Shown: positions 12,717 through 26,234, counted from the first letter of the stretch. The stretch: DNA of 64,000 nt from Cycas panzhihuaensis (GCA_023213395.1 CM041465.1:168957741-169021740); one strand, 5' to 3'. Notes: generated from the sequence alone by a model not told the origin. Numbers and translations are program-made.

Positions 12717-13409
12717 GATTAAATTAGGTTAATGATAGATTTGAGAAGTTAGGTAATGTTAAAGTAAGAATGTCATAAGGACTGAGGTCTGAAAATAGGG
12801 TCTATCTATGTAGTTGTATGAGTTTTTGTACAAAAATAAAAGTATAATATATACAAATTTCTAAATATTATTTAGAAATGACTTTTCTACTAAGAGAAAA
12901 AAGGCCAAAAAATTAAAAAAACCTGTAGCTAGGATTTTGAAGAAAAAAACTTAAAAAAATCTTAGATCTGTAACAATAATCCATAAAATTGGTCTTAATG
13001 ATTTCATAACATAATAATACAGATGTTGGGAGTGATTTTACTTAACAAGCTAAGATATTATGAGAGAAATCTACTAAGAAATGATCAAATCTATGTGGAC
13101 TAGTAAATGGGAAAAACTGCCTCAAAATAGCTTCAAATGGCTTCGACCTACTTAAGAAAGATCATGCCTTTAATGAGATCTATCTTTTATTTAATTTTCA
13201 TTCAATTTTAACAACTTCCAAAAAATTCTATCTATACATGTTTGTATAGGTATGTACATGTAGAATTCTATAGTCTCTTACTTTTTTGGCCTTTTAGATC
13301 TTTCATTTGATGATAAAATAAATCCCCTACTTTTAAAAAGTAATTAATCTCCAACAATTTCAGACAGCACTGAAGGCCTCAGATAAATTTACTTTAGATG
13401 ATTAGAGAA

Positions 13410-13425
13410 CCATGCCCTCATACCA
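13410..13425 (-). other. Element E primer binding site
   Basis: The minus strand reads TGGTATGAGGGCATGG directly after the 5' LTR. This is a decayed form of the initiator-Met PBS TGGTATCAGAGCCATGG. The 0.7 kb between this and gag (12717-13409) is untranslated leader with no other feature. Confidence 0.75.
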
Positions 13426-13596
13426 TGTTAAATAATGAGACTTCTCAGAAAGATGAGGAAGTCCTCCTTTTTATACACCCAACTTTGTAACCGTTACATG
13501 GTTAATATATTAAATGTGTGGAATAAGTATAGTGAGGGTCTAATTACATTGCCCCTCTGCTTTAATATATCTAGGATGAAACATTATATTCTAATA
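13426..13596 (-). repeat. Element E 5' LTR
   Basis: 171 bp, matching 8434-8632. The terminal TAACA of its partner reads TAATA here (C to T). Followed by the GAGCA target duplicate. Confidence 0.88.
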
Positions 13597-13601
13597 GAGC
13601 A

Positions 13602-14946
13602 AGTAGGCCTAGGTGTAAGTCTAATATATAATTTTGTATTTACATGAAAGCAGGTAATCAAAATATAAAACAAAGTGATGCAAAATTGATACAACGTAGA
13701 TGCACTTCCTAATGCAATGTAAATGCTCCTTGATTTTATTTCCTTCTTTTTAAGAGAATATAAGGTTCTTTTATTGTACTTATATTTATCCTAGTTAGTG
13801 TTTTTCTTCACTATTATAAAAGAGCTTGAAATGTTTATTAACAAAATAAATATAAGTGATAAAAGGGCTGATCTTATAAGGGTTTATAAAAGCACTTTTG
13901 AGTCATAAATCAACTTGAAGCTCCAACAAAGAGAAAGAGAGATATTTTTCTAGAAACTCAACAAATAGATTAAGATCTTTGAAAGGAATCTTTATCAAAA
14001 TCCATTGTTATAAAAACAGAGAAGAAAATAAAGAAGATCATAGTGGCTTACTTTATAATTGGGAACTTAAAAGAGAGAGAAGAATATTCTAACTATTAGA
14101 AAGCTAGAAAAACAACTAAAGAATGACTCCTTGATAGCTTGACAAAAATTAAACTAGAAAAGAAACCTAATTGAGCTTTTCTTTTTATTACTTTATTCTA
14201 AATATAACAAACAAAGAAGGGAAAGAACTCACATTACAAATAAGTTTACCTAAGAAGAATTACTTATAGAGAGATAATAGTGCCTCAGATCAGTTTCTTT
14301 GGCCCATAATAAACTTCTAAACCTACTTCATAATTTTGTTGAAAGGAAGAAGGGAATTATAGAAGAAAAAGAAAGGGGTGAACTTGAGAAGATGAAGATA
14401 AGAGAGTGAGAGAATGAAAGAATAAGAAGAGAAGAAGGAGAGAATGAAGAGGAAAATGATTCAGTTCAAGTCTCCAAAAGCTTCATGATTTTTGAGATAG
14501 GCAAACAAGCTTGAAAGAGGGGATTTTCAACAACTTTAGAACTCTCCAAGACCTATCCAAGTTTCTAAAGCTTTCTTAGCTTCTTTCTCTAAGTCTCCTC
14601 AAGATTTAGCACCAAGAAAGTGAATCTACATAGACCAATTCTAAGATTTCATACAAGATACTTCAAACTCTTAGTTAAGACTTAGTTTACCTAATGGGGT
14701 AGTGGCCTATTTATAGGAGAGAATTATGGGAGAACTAGTGCCAAATTTATTGGAAAGAGTGAGTTGTGGTCACTAATGGATCAAAATCTCTATGGAAAAG
14801 ACTATGGCTTACTATTGTAAATTTTTTTTTTGTGGGTAATAAGATGAAAAATGTGATACAGTGAAAAGCATGATCAATAAATGAAAAGTACTATAAAAAA
14901 TGAACTAAAAATGTATTAAAAGTGAAGGTTGAGGCTTTGAGGGACA
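13602..14946 (-). repeat. Element C 3' LTR (inner part)
   Basis: The inner edge is set on the minus strand by a polypurine tract followed by TGTCCCTCAAAGCC at 14946. The minus strand carries a clear TATA box 230 bp into the repeat. The outer part should continue beyond element E (left of 8434), and its end is not identified. No second LTR copy is in the window because the 5' LTR of C lies beyond 64 kb. Confidence 0.65.
14708..14715 (-). promoter_or_regulatory. TATA box of element C LTR
   Basis: The minus strand reads CCTATAAATAGG (14706-14717), a good plant TATA context about 230 bp inside the LTR, where U3 promoters sit. Confidence 0.65.
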
Positions 14947-14960
14947 TGCCCCCTACTAAG
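14947..14960 (-). other. Element C polypurine tract
   Basis: The minus strand reads TTAGTAGGGGGCA immediately before the LTR start TGTCCC, the usual plus-strand primer arrangement of Tat-type elements. Confidence 0.65.
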
Positions 14961-16640
14961 GCCCTCCTTGACCTACGATTCTCACATAGGTCTATTTTTG
15001 CTAGTGCTTCCTCCTATTCTCAAGTTTATCAAATTTCTATTTTCTAGGGTTTATAAGGGATTATATTTAAAAGTATGTGAATATGATGACTTTCAAGTAT
15101 GGAACCTAAAAGGAAGAAACTATGTATTAAATTCATTATAGAACATAGATATTTTATCCTCTTTTTGGAGCCATAACTTCTAGGTTTTAGACTTGGAAAG
15201 AAACATTTGGCCTACCATAATTTAGGATTTATAGTAGACATATCTCTCAAAGTCATAGTTTATACTCTTTACAGAGTAGCAACCCCAAAGCATAAGTTTT
15301 GGCAGGAGGTGAAATGTTTGACCTATTGTACTTTAAGCTTATCAGTATGAAGATTTTTGGAGCTACAGTTTATACTCTTTGTGGAGTAATAGATTAAGCA
15401 TAGTACTTCCTCAAAAATAGAGAGTTAACAAGTTTTTGGAATTTGAGTTTGTCAAGAGTAGAGAGATAATAGGCCTCATTATTTATGTCATCAATAATTA
15501 AGTAAGGGCCTATTCATTTGGCAGGGGGAAAATTGTTGCTTTTCATATAATATTCAATTTTAATAACTTTATCCCCTACATGATTTCTTTTAGGTCTTAA
15601 ATGTTAAGCATAGGATAATTAAGCATGATGTTTTGAAGCTAAATTCTTTTTGATGAGCATCAAGATGAGTTTCATCCATTTTCTCTAATTCCCTGAGTCT
15701 TGCTTATCTTAGCCATTCCTCATCGATGAAGTGTTTGAGGTATATTCTTAGTGAAGGGATTTCTATTTCTAGTGGAAATATAACTTTGGTTCCATGGACT
15801 AATGAAAAAGGAGCCATTCTTGTTGTTATTCTAATTGAAGTATGAGAAGCCCACAAGGCAAGAAAGACCTAATTATGCTAATCTTATTAAGAGTTAGCAA
15901 CTATTTTGGCTAAAAGTTTTGTTAAGATTTTATTAAAGACCTTAATTTAGCCATTGGACTAGAGGTGATAAGGGGATGACGTCTTATTGGTAATACGAAA
16001 TTTAACATAAAGTTCATCGACTTAAGTATTATAAATAAAGATCCATTATCTGTAATGATAATGTCAAGAATTATAAATTGGCAAATGATATGTTGAAAAC
16101 TAAAAGTAGTAATTACTTTTCTGGTGGTATGGGTTAGGGGGATTGCTTCACTTCATTTTATAAAATATTCAATGGCAATGATGATGATTTTATGATTAGT
16201 GGATGATGGGGCATAGATTTGGCCAATAAGGTTAAGACTCCATTGTGAGAAAGGCCAAGGAGCAAGAATTGACCTAAGTGAAGTGGTTGGTTGGTGAATC
16301 AAGGAAGAGTGTTCTTACCATTTTTTATATTTTTTTACATATGAGTGTGAATCTTTGAACAATAATGGCTAATAATATCCCATTCAAAGGATTCAAAGAG
16401 TTGTTGACTAGCCACTAAAATAGATACCATAGATGCCATCATGACATTCAATTAGAGTAATTTGGACCTGTAAATATGAGAGACATCTTAACAATATTTT
16501 GTCAAAAAAGCATTTGTATAATACATCATCCAGATGAAGATATTAAGATGTAGAGGCTGTTACTCTTTTTTGTTTCTTAGAATTGACATTAGGGAGATAG
16601 GTTTTGTTAGTTAAATAGGTTTGAATGTCTTTATACCTCT
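14961..16640 (-). pseudogene. Element C integrase and 3' region
   Basis: On the minus strand the integrase core of a Tat-lineage gypsy element is readable: WSLNLIGQIYAPSS, then EAIPLTHTTRKVITTF, then HIICQF and IITDNGS (TDNG at 16042-16053). The second catalytic Asp is kept, but the first (WGLDLIG in the family) is Asn. Sequence below about 15.5 kb is too broken to assign. The order RT, RNase H, INT identifies Ty3/gypsy. Multiple stops make it non-functional. Confidence 0.75.
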
Positions 16641-18317
16641 TGTGATTGGCAAGGGCCATATTAACTTATAGAATATGTTCATCTAGAAGGATATCATTGA
16701 CACTTGTCAAATTATGATTACGTAATGGTGTTACATCATATTGCTCAACAACAACCATTCCTTTCTTCAATTTATGATTAACTACCCCTAATTCAAACTC
16801 TTGTAGGAGAAGGGCCCATTTACGAGCTCATCCTATTAAATATATCTTAGTAAGTAATAGACAAATTAGGTTAGTTTGTGTTATGACAAATGTCATGTTG
16901 ACTAACAAGTAATGGTGTAGTTTCTTAGTAGCATAAACTAGGGCCAAATATTCTTTTTTAAAGGAATGGTAACTAAGTTTAATAACTACTAAGGTGTGAC
17001 TAATGAAATAATTGCACATTCTTTGGTAAATTTGTATTCTTGGGCTAACATGGCACCCAAGGATTCTTTGGTAGAGGAAGTATAAAGGATAAATGGTTTA
17101 TCAAAGCAAGGTACAATGGGAGTTGAAATGAGAGCTTGTTCTAACTTATCAAAAGATTCTTGGGTGGTTGAAGTCCATTTAATAGGTACATCCTTCTTAA
17201 GAAGATGAGTTAAGGGTTTGGCATTTAAAGAAAAATCTACTATAAAATGTCTCAAGAAACCAAGTCTATCTAAGAAGGATTTGACTTATTTTTTAGTATG
17301 GGGAGGCGGCATATCTATAATACCAGCTACTTTTTCTGTGTCTACTCTAATACCACCTCTAGAAATGATGTTACTTAGCATTTTTTAAGATGTAACTATA
17401 AAGACACATTTATTATGGTTTAAGAAAATTTGATATCTTTTACATCATTAAAAATTTATTCTCAGGTAAAAAACATGGCCTTTTTTGTGGTGTAATAGGA
17501 CTAACATATCATCAAGATATACAATAATGGTGTGTCCTAATAAATCATGAAAGATAAAAACCATGGCCTTTTGGTAGGTTGATCCTACTAGGCCAAAGGG
17601 CATAACTTTAAACATGAATATGCCCAAAGGAGTACTAAAAGTAGTATTATGATAGTCTTCATGGGAGATAATGATCTAATTACATCATAAAAATCCATTT
17701 ATAAGGGACATTAGCTCAAATCTAGTTATTTGGTCCTAAATTTAATTAATAAAAGGAAATGGGAAGTTATCTTTAGGACAAGAATCATTTATTTCATGGA
17801 ATTCAATGCATATATAAATGGAGCCACACTTTTAGCCATAGGAATGGTATTAGAAACCCACTAGGAGTAATCAATTAATTTGAGGAACCTTACCTTAAGA
17901 AGTTTTTGACTTCTTATTTGATGGCAACAGATAATCATGGGTAAATGGGTTTTTATTTTTCATATTTGGGTTTAATACTAGGTAAGGTTATAATGTTGTG
18001 AACCACAACCCCAAGCTAAAGGCCTTTCATGTTAGAATAGTCCCATATAAAAATGAAAGAAAATTCAATAAAGAGGTTATGTAATTGCTCAATTTCTAGA
18101 GGAGAATAGATAGCACCAACCTTAATTATCTTGGATTCTTCTTGAGTTCTTATGTTTATATCAATAATGTCTTCAACTAGCATTGTATTCCTTCTTTAAA
18201 ATGGAAAGGGGTTGGATTGAGGGATAATGAAAGAGTGGAATGATGATGATCATAAGTAGGTGAGGAGGGATCAAAGTGAATACATTTAGCATACCCTAAT
18301 TTATGATGGTTAGGTGG
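16641..18317 (-). pseudogene. Element C reverse transcriptase and RNase H
   Basis: Minus-strand frames show gypsy RT: EINDSCPKDNFPFPLINQI, then VMPFGLVGSTYQKAM, then YLDD at 17508-17519 (intact), then KSFLDRLGFLRHFI. RNase H follows: ILYTSSTKESLGAMLAQEY (16989-17255) and ISHTLVVIKLSYHSFKKEYLA (16828-17019 frame). Upstream, IIKVGAIYSPLEIEQ matches the linker before RT in element A, placing C in the same lineage. At 18317 the reading stops at element A and resumes at 54609: the HHKLG motif here continues the LVGSLYNLPP frame there. Confidence 0.85.
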
Positions 18318-21300
18318 TGTTTCCTAGTGACCAGGAATGAACATGGACAACGTCTCTTAGGTAGGCATAGGTATACATCTTTGTCCCTACTCCTCGTTTA
18401 TCTTAGGATGTGATAACATATTTGATGATTACATTTTGTATGGCATTGTTACATGCATGGTTGAGATGCCTAGTTTGTCTGCCCATTTTTTTGCATGTGA
18501 TTATGATCTAGCCTATGAGGACTTAGGACCATCATCCTATGGCACTATACAACCCCTCATGACACCTCCTCAACACTCTCAAGTACTCATGGGCCCTGAT
18601 GGACCACCTTTTATTCACTATTGGAATTATACATGATCCCTAACACCTCATTTTAAGCTTGATCATCTTTGTATATATCATTCATAACTCGTTGGGGCCT
18701 TTACTACCCTTTTTTACACATTTGGGAAGGTCCCACCGATGCCTAGAGGTCCCCTAAAGGCCTTATCAGTCTAGCATACTACTCTGTAATGCCCTGAGAA
18801 CCTTCTTTTAGGGGTCCCCTAGGCCTCCCTCGTATTTTTTCTTATATTTTATTTGCACAGTGACAATATTCATGATACTACAAAGTTTGTTATGGGGTAA
18901 CTGTCTATTGACCTTCGTAGCTTGGAAACAGATAGTTTTGCATTTATTATGAAACTAACACATGGTAGACCATTGTTTCCCATCCAAAATGAATCCTAAT
19001 CACTCAAGAAACCTAATTTAGGCATAAAAAACCTAAATCCAAGTTCATTTTACCTCTCTTGGCTCTTATATGAAAGGAAAAATGCCTCCTACCTGTACTT
19101 CGAGTTTCTCTTCCTATTCTTCTCTTCTCTAAGGGTGAAACCCTAGAATGTAGGTATGTACAAGCTCTTCTCCAGTAGGTATTCCTTCCATGGTGCTCAC
19201 TCTAGTAGAATCAATAGGTTTCACAAGTTTTTCAGCCTCATTCTTACCTCCAAAAAGGAGCCTTTCTTCACCTAGCAAGAAGGGTCCTCATCTTTTCATT
19301 AGAACATGAGGTAACATCCATTTTATTTTAGTTTTTTATGGCTATATCAAATTTATTTCTCATTGTTCTCCCCTTTAGCAAGCATATTTGATATACATTT
19401 CTACTTATTGCAAGTTTTTCATACATCTTTATCTCTTTTTAGATGTCCAAAGGGAGGCAAACTCTTCTTTCCTCCTTAATTGCACCTCCATACCCCTTGG
19501 GTTCTTCTTGGGACACAAGTAGGTGGATTGTGGGATTCCTTTGAGAGGAAGAAGAGGAGTCAATGGCCAGGGTTTAGACCCTCATAGCCATATCCTCCAA
19601 GGCAACCCCATACCTCTCTTAGCTTTCCTACCTCATATCCATCCTACACACCAAGAAACTCCTTAGGTGAGGGCCTCTATTGGTCGTAGCATTTGTAGCA
19701 CCTTGCAATGTCTATAACAAGATCTTATACACATTATTTTGCAACAAGTTTCTTTGTATATTTTGCTATTTTATGATATTTTATTTCCCATTCATATCTT
19801 GCAAAAGTTGTAACATTATGACTTTTGCAATAATTACACTTTTTTGTAGCTTTTACAACTTCTTGATCCTTGTAAGTTACATCACTTTTATTTACTTAGA
19901 ATTATAAACCCTCTCCTAACTTGTTTCCTAGAGTACCCAAGCATGTAGGAGGTAGATTATTTGAGGGATCTAGCCATTCTAAGGCTCTCCTTTCTCTCTC
20001 ACCTTCAAAACCCCCTTTTCTCTAAAATATTACTTGGAAATATTTAAGTATATAGTATGAAGATTGAGAAGTGTATTATTCCTGTTCTTTCATTAAATCA
20101 AGCAAGTTTAAATTTCATTTTGATAAGTATATGTACACACAAACACATCCATTTGCACATGCATATATATGTTATTGCTTGTTAAAAGGGTTTGCCAACA
20201 AGGAAACTCCTCCTATCATAAGCAAGAAAGATTGCATTGAGAGGTATGTATATCTCATTTACATTTGTTTTCCTTCAAAACTTTCCTTTAAAGTTCTTTG
20301 CTCTTTTGAAATACATTCCAAGGAAGGTAAAGAATCCCCACCTATAGTTTCATCCACAATGCCATCTATGGGTTGGAGCATAGGGTGACTAGTGAAAGGA
20401 AGACAATGAAGGGAAAGAGAGGCACTCCACCGACCAACTTATTTCCATGTGCACTTCTTCCAACCTTCCTCTTCCTTCTTATCCTTTTCTTCCCCTCTTT
20501 CTCTCCTAAAAAGGAAATCAATTGCCTTTATACATAGCTTAGAATTATTTATTTTATTTGCTCATATCTATCTAAGGGAAAGTACAAAGTAATATTATTC
20601 ATATTTGGTCTCTTTGTCTTTGCATTAGTATGTATTGAATTTGCTTCCTCCTTTCCTCTTACATAAGCATGAAAAAGGATAACTTGGGCTAGAGCATCTC
20701 TTATTTCTCTCCTAAAAGGAAAGCGATGGAAAGGGTTTTCTTTTCTTTGTTGCATCCTCCTCTTGCATTCACTCCACATATACAAGAGTAGGAATAAGAA
20801 AGGGAACATGGGGTTTTGATAATCATCCTTCTTACATGCATCATTAATGAAAGTTGCATAAGTCATCCATACTCTTCCTCTTCTTTGTACCCCCTTTCTC
20901 CCCTTGTTTAATTCTTTTTTTGTTGATAAAGATAAAAGAGAGAGAGAGAGAGAGGATAAAAGGAGAGAGAGGGAGAGTATCTTTTGAGTTGCATTTGCTT
21001 GGCATTGATAGTTTATATTGTTATACTATCTTTAAGTAAGACTAAGATATTACCCAAACCCTTAGTATACTTAGTCCACTTACTTTGTTTAACCTAAACC
21101 CTAGAGACATTCCTTTAGGTGATCTTTAGCAAGATGCACCATTAGTCTTATCTTCTTTTGGATTTGGTTTTTGCATACCAAATCCCTTTCATATCATTTA
21201 ACCAATTATTTCCCTCTCTTATTCTATAAGGCCCTACGCTATTAGGACTTACCTCTTGTTTTTCTCTTTTTTAGGGAATAGATCTATGATCCTCCCTCCC

Positions 21301-21567
21301 TTCTTTCACTCATTAGGATAGGAGAGTCCTTCCTTAGGATACTTAGCAAAACGAGGATGCCCTTGCCTAACTCGAATCTGAGAAGGTGCTTACTAAAGGG
21401 GAAAGTATTATGCACTATTTATAGGTCTCCAAACCTGTATTTTGATGCACAGATTCCTTTTCTGGGTAACCTGTCCCTTTTCCCTCAAGGAACTTTAAGC
21501 CCATGGCATAATGATAGTACAGACTTAATACCCTTATCCTTAGTGACCCCCTAGAGGCGTGCTTCCA
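18318..21567 (+). repeat. Element A 5' LTR
   Basis: 3,250 bp, from TGTTTCCTAG to GCTTCCA. It aligns along its full length with 51359-54608. The open frames inside it (for example near 18436, 20071 and 20549 minus) recur in the other LTR with changed stops and are not genes. Confidence 0.93.
20938..20954 (+). repeat. AG microsatellite in element A 5' LTR
   Basis: About eight AG units, followed by GAGAGAGG-rich sequence. The matching place in the 3' LTR (about 53997-54008) has fewer units. Confidence 0.8.
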
Positions 21568-21568
21568 C

Positions 21569-21586
21569 TGGCAACTATACTAGGGA
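21569..21586 (+). other. Element A primer binding site
   Basis: TGGCAACTATACTAGGGA, one base after the LTR. Element B has TGGCGACCATACTGGGGA at the same place. This resembles the TGGCGACTCC-type PBS of plant Tat/Ogre elements, usually assigned to tRNA-Arg; here it carries G-to-A decay. Confidence 0.8.
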
Positions 21587-21855
21587 CTTGTTAGTAAAGG
21601 AACCATTCTAGTTTCCTTTGGATTAGCATTGCCTTTCTCTTTTGGCATCCCTTCCCTGACTCATTGGGAAACCCCCAACATCCTTTACTTCACTTGTCTC
21701 TCTCCCTTCTAGAGTCTTAGGAGGAACTTGAATGAGATAATTATCTTATCGTTTACAAGGTCTCCCTCCTTCTTTGGAAGAGTCACCTTATTCTCCCTTT
21801 CCCGTGTTTGATTCTAAATCAACCATGGAGGGATTCTCTTACGAATGGTCCTATC
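21587..21855 (+). other. Element A leader
   Basis: Untranslated leader between the PBS and the likely gag start, alignable with the element B leader (28789-29079). No other feature seen. Confidence 0.6.
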
Positions 21856-24480
21856 ATGCCTATATTTCTGAAGCTCAATAACAACCTTCAACCTCCTTCT
21901 AGGGTCCCACCTAAGAGGGCAATGATCCCATATTTTATCCAAGTGATTGGGAGTACTCAAGTATCCACCATCTCCCTGCACATGATGTAGAGGCTTCTTC
22001 TCCCATGGGATATCACCACCTTGGTAAGAGTGCCCATGAGAATTGCCTTGTGGGGTATACTTAATTTAAGGAACCTTCTACCTCATATGAATAAGTAAGA
22101 ACACCTCCTACAGATGTAGTGGAAGTATTACACCAATGCTTCTAAGCTGCAAGTCTCCAACCACCCCCAAAGTGGTTAAAAAGTATCTTGCATAGTGTAG
22201 CGCCCTCCTCTTCTGTATATACACCTCCTTATTCCTCCCATTCCACTTTGATATCCACAATAGGGCTATCCCTTGTTGTTTCTTCTTCCTTATGTATACC
22301 CCATACTTTAGGGACTACCCAAGGTATACTCACCTCCTAAATTGGGTTGAGTATACCTCCTCCTAGCCAAGTGACCATGTCTCAACCAATTGTGGTCCAT
22401 CCATCTCTAACCTAACCTAAGGGACCTTTATGTCCCCCTTCTCATAGCCAAGTGGGAAACATCCCCACACATTCCCAACCTTAACCTAGGGATCCTTCTC
22501 TTTATATACCCCTGGGATACACTTCCCAATCATGGGGGCATGGAAAGGGAAATATCCTTCTTATCTATGGGGTGGACTCCCTCCACCCACATGGCATTTC
22601 ACCATCTACAAGTGGTCTATATGGGAAGAATCTTATTCCACACCCATCTATTTCATCTTCATATGTCACCTTGCATGTGGTGCCTTTGCAAGGAGGATAG
22701 ACTCCTCCCCAAGGCTCCTTTCCCCAAGTGCCCTTTCAACAAGGGGCATACCCTCAAGGGGGAATGGGTCCCTCTTACCCATTCACCACTCTCCTAATTC
22801 CTCCTCATTCAGGATTAGTCCCTTCCCATCAAGGGGAAGGGAATTCATATCCCCCTTTCAATCAAATCTCTTAAGAAGGATTTAGGTATCCATGCCCACC
22901 TCCTCCTTCGTCTTTTATTGACCCATCAGTTTAACCAAGGGCCCATCCCTTCGTTGACTATAGGTTAACTCCTTTATCCATTAAGGCATTAAGGACCAAC
23001 TTACTGCCTCATTCCCCTAAGGTGCCCAAGTTTTATGGGACCTCTTTGCAAGACCTAGCCGAGCATGTTAGGAGTTTCTCCATGGCATGTATTGATTATT
23101 GGGCCTATGATCACATCTTAATGAAACTTTCCCCATGTTCCTTGCAGGGTGATGCCCTTAAGTGGTTCTGCTGCCTCCCTGCCCATTCAATTTATTCATT
23201 CCAACAACTCGTGGATGAGTTCGTTAACTATTTTAATATTGATCATCCCTTCGAGAGCAAAATGAAAGCCTTACTTTCCTTTAAACAAGGTCACAAGGAG
23301 ATGAACTCTGACTTTGTTAAGTGCTTTCATGATCTCGTTCACTCCACGAAGGCCACATTGCTTAGGGAGATAAAGAGGGATCTCTTCGTGAATACCCTCT
23401 ATCCTAAGGTACACGTTGAGGTCCACAAAATGGGGGCAATAATATATAATTCTGCCATAGCTAAGTACTTGGATCTTGAGGCTATTGAGATCCAAGCGGT
23501 CTTAAGAAACCTCTTAAACCATCACAATGATGAGAGGCACCTCCTCCATCATATGATATCAAACCCCAACAACCATAAAAGTCTTCAACCTACTCAATGA
23601 AGAAGACTTTAGATCCCTTGACCTCTATCATACATTCTTTTGAATATATGATAAAGGAGCTTAAGCTCCAAGCTCCTCCCTCATCACCAAACTCCCATAG
23701 ACCTATTCACTAGGCTTCCCAAGTAGCACATCCTAAGGATGGAAATACCCATTCCTGTTAAACAAGGAAGATTAAGCCTTCCTTGGAAAAGAAGTGGTGA
23801 TTCATCCATGGTGATTGCTTTCATAAGGACTCGCAATATAGGGAACAACACTCTAAAACTTCTCCACATCATGATTCCTCCCTTAGGCAAGCATCTAAGC
23901 CTAATCTAGACTAGCATGTCCATAAAGATCCCTTCCTCAAACATGGGGAATGAGATTAGCATACCTAGCATAGATGGAATTGGAATATGGGAAGATCTCC
24001 TAACCCTCATCCTATTCAAGCTAAATGGAAGGGGAATAGAAGTTATTCCTCTTCTTATGATTCTTGCCATCAAACCCCTTCACCTTCTCAATCTCAAAAC
24101 AAAGGAAAGAAAGTCATCTAGATGCTCGAGACCATACCCATATATGCTTTGACTAGGTCTCAAGCATCTAAAGAGGCCATAGGTGTCTCTTCTTCTTCTT
24201 AGCTTGATCCTCCCTTAGATAACCCTCCTTTTAAGATTCCTCTACTCCCTAAGTCCATACTTGTCTACTTGGGTCAATATGATTTTCGAAGGGTACTTCC
24301 CCAACCAATTACGAAAGGGAAACCTTTATCAATCATAGATGAGCTTCATACTGTGGCTGCAAGGATGTTTATGATGGATATCTTAAGGAGTTGCCTAGAC
24401 CAATGTGCTCTCCTTTTGGAGACTTTAGGTTTGATGGATGTATCCATCCATGCTTTGAGTGTTTCCCTAGGTTAGGATCC
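21856..24480 (+). pseudogene. Element A gag
   Basis: The best start, by comparison with element B, is the ATG at 21856. The proline-rich N-terminal region is broken. The retrotransposon gag core is open at 23022-23600 (192 codons), with EHVRSFSMACIDYWAYDHIL, then QGDALKWFCCLP, then FQQLVDEFVNYF. Beyond it the frame is disrupted through the region matching B's zinc-knuckle segment. Gag would assemble the virus-like particle in the cytoplasm. Compared with B, many B CpG sites are TpG or CpA here. Frameshifts and stops make it non-functional. Confidence 0.88.
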
Positions 24481-25800
24481 CATCATCTCTTTTAACCTTA
24501 AAGATCTCCCCCTGACCAGTGAAAGGGAATGCCAATGGCATTACCCTTTCACCATATCTATAGACACTCCTGAGTGTACCCTTAGAAGAACTATTATGGA
24601 TAATGATTCTTCCATCAATGGTATGCCTTTATTTATCATGTAGGAGTTAGGTATAACAACTCTTCATCCAGTTTCATGGCATTGTCAAGGCTACGACAAT
24701 AACAAGAAAATGCCCTTAAGCTATGTCTCCATCCTTCTTACCCTTGAGAACAAAACCATCCTCACTAATATTATGGTCCTCGATGTAGACATGGACTACA
24801 GCCTTTTATTGGTATGTCCATGGCTTGACTATATGGGAGCTATGTGTTTGTCCCACTAGAGTCAGCTTAAATTCATCTACGAAGGATGAATAAAAGTTGT
24901 TTCCTAGGAGCCTCCTCCCATTAAATAATTGTACCAATCCTGTCAAGAAGTTTGTGATCCAACAAAGGGCAATAAAGGCCCATCCACTCATGCTTCCACC
25001 TATACAATAGATATTCCTAGAACTTCCTGCTCAAAGGAAGGACCTTCCCCTTCCTCTTCTAACCTTATTCATTTTGTGCCCATTGGTGTAGGGAGTTATG
25101 GGTACCTTACCATTTTGAGTGACGATGAGTCTGATGGTGAGGACAAGGATCTACCTCATCTTATATCCCTCCTAAATACTCATTGGTAGCACTTGTTTTA
25201 TTCTAGGTCCCAACCTAAAACCCCTTCTATTAAGGAGCCCAATACTCCTACCAAGTCATGCATGGTCATTCCCATCTCTCGTGTGACTTCCCACACCACT
25301 TCACCATCTACCATGTCACCTTCCTTAAGTAATGAGGGTAGGGGACCTCCTATCCCATGACATAGAAGGGTGCCCTTTGACTATTTTGAAGAGTCCTTTG
25401 ACTATATTGAATGGTTGGTTGACTTTTATGGGCCCATCGCTCATCCTGCTTCTCGCTCCTCATCCTCTCTAAGTATAACTATCTATGGGAAAGACTACTT
25501 TAAGAATGATGAGGCATTGTTAGAAGATTTACCAAGCTCCATGACCAACCTCCCTCTTGGTCACCATAAGCTTGGTTAGTAGAAGATCCTATCTCTTGGG
25601 TCACCCCTAGCTAACCTAAGCCAACTTAGTTCCTCTTTGCCTCTTTCCATTGACCAAGCCGCTCTCCATTTTAAGGAGAGGAATGCTATGTGCATGGGGG
25701 CAACCAAGGATATTGTCCTCATCCCTGGTAAGGTCATCAAGGTAGGAGCAAAATATTCCCCTGAAGAAATAGAGGAATACACCTTCTTTTTCTAGGAGTT
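24481..25800 (+). pseudogene. Element A protease and protease-RT linker
   Basis: The active-site segment reads IMDNDSSINGMP around 24599-24610, where B has IMDNGSS: the essential Gly of D-x-G-S has become Asp by G-to-A. Downstream VCPWLDYMGA and LKFIYEG match the end of the retropepsin fold. The linker (24929-25600) includes HFVPIGVGSYGYL followed by an acidic SDDESDGEDKD stretch, and LPLGHHKLG. The sequence KVIKVGAKYSPEEIEEYTFF leads into RT. Stops are scattered throughout. Confidence 0.8.
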
Positions 25801-26234
25801 ATGTGATGCTTTTATATAGGATTACATTGACGTGAAGGGAATAGATCCCTCCACCATCACTCATAATCTTATGACTATCCTGAGAGGTCACCCTATGTGA
25901 TAAAAGTAATGCCCCCTTCATCCTAAGTTGTCTAATACCATTAAGATGGAAGTTGAAAAACTCTTAGATGTAGGGTTGATCACTTTTATTGATTACCCTA
26001 AATGGGTCTCCAACATTGTTCTTGTTGCTAAAAAGAATGGAATGATTTGGATATGTGTTGATTTTTGAGATATCAATAGCGTATATCCCAAAGATAACTT
26101 TCCTCTACCTTTTATCAATCAGATTATTGATCGCACTACCAGATTCAAAGTCATGTCCTTAATAGATAACTTCTTTGGTTACAACTAGATCCAAATCTCT
26201 CCTAAAGATAGCCATAAAATAGCCTTCACTCTTC
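25801..26234 (+). pseudogene. Element A reverse transcriptase, N-terminal part
   Basis: Plus frames read VEKLLDVGLITFIDYPKWVS, then VLVAKKNGMIWICVDF, then DINSVYPKDNFPLPFINQI, then IQISPKDSHKIAFT: gypsy RT fingers and palm up to the last motif before the template-grip region. It ends where element B is inserted. TCTTC at 26230-26234 is the left copy of B's target duplication. The gene resumes at 37188. Confidence 0.9.

Larger units (their letters stand above)
8434..13596 (-). mobile_element. Copia LTR retrotransposon E
   Basis: Short terminal repeats (8434-8632 and 13426-13596) flank a minus-strand interior with gag, PR, integrase, RT and RNase H in copia order (INT before RT). The target site duplication is exact: GAGCA at 8429-8433 and 13597-13601. 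Length is 5,163 bp, normal for copia. The polypurine tract lies just inside the 3' LTR (complement CCCTCTCTTAA at 8633-8643). The RT YVDD box survives, but many stops make the element inactive. It is inserted in sequence that forms part of the element C 3' LTR region. Confidence 0.92.

Noticed and set aside
18436-18636. ORFs inside the 3.25-kb LTRs (also 20071-20388, 20549-20866 minus, 53202-53522 minus)
   Set aside because: They lie in LTRs, recur in the other LTR with different stops and lengths, and have no protein motifs.
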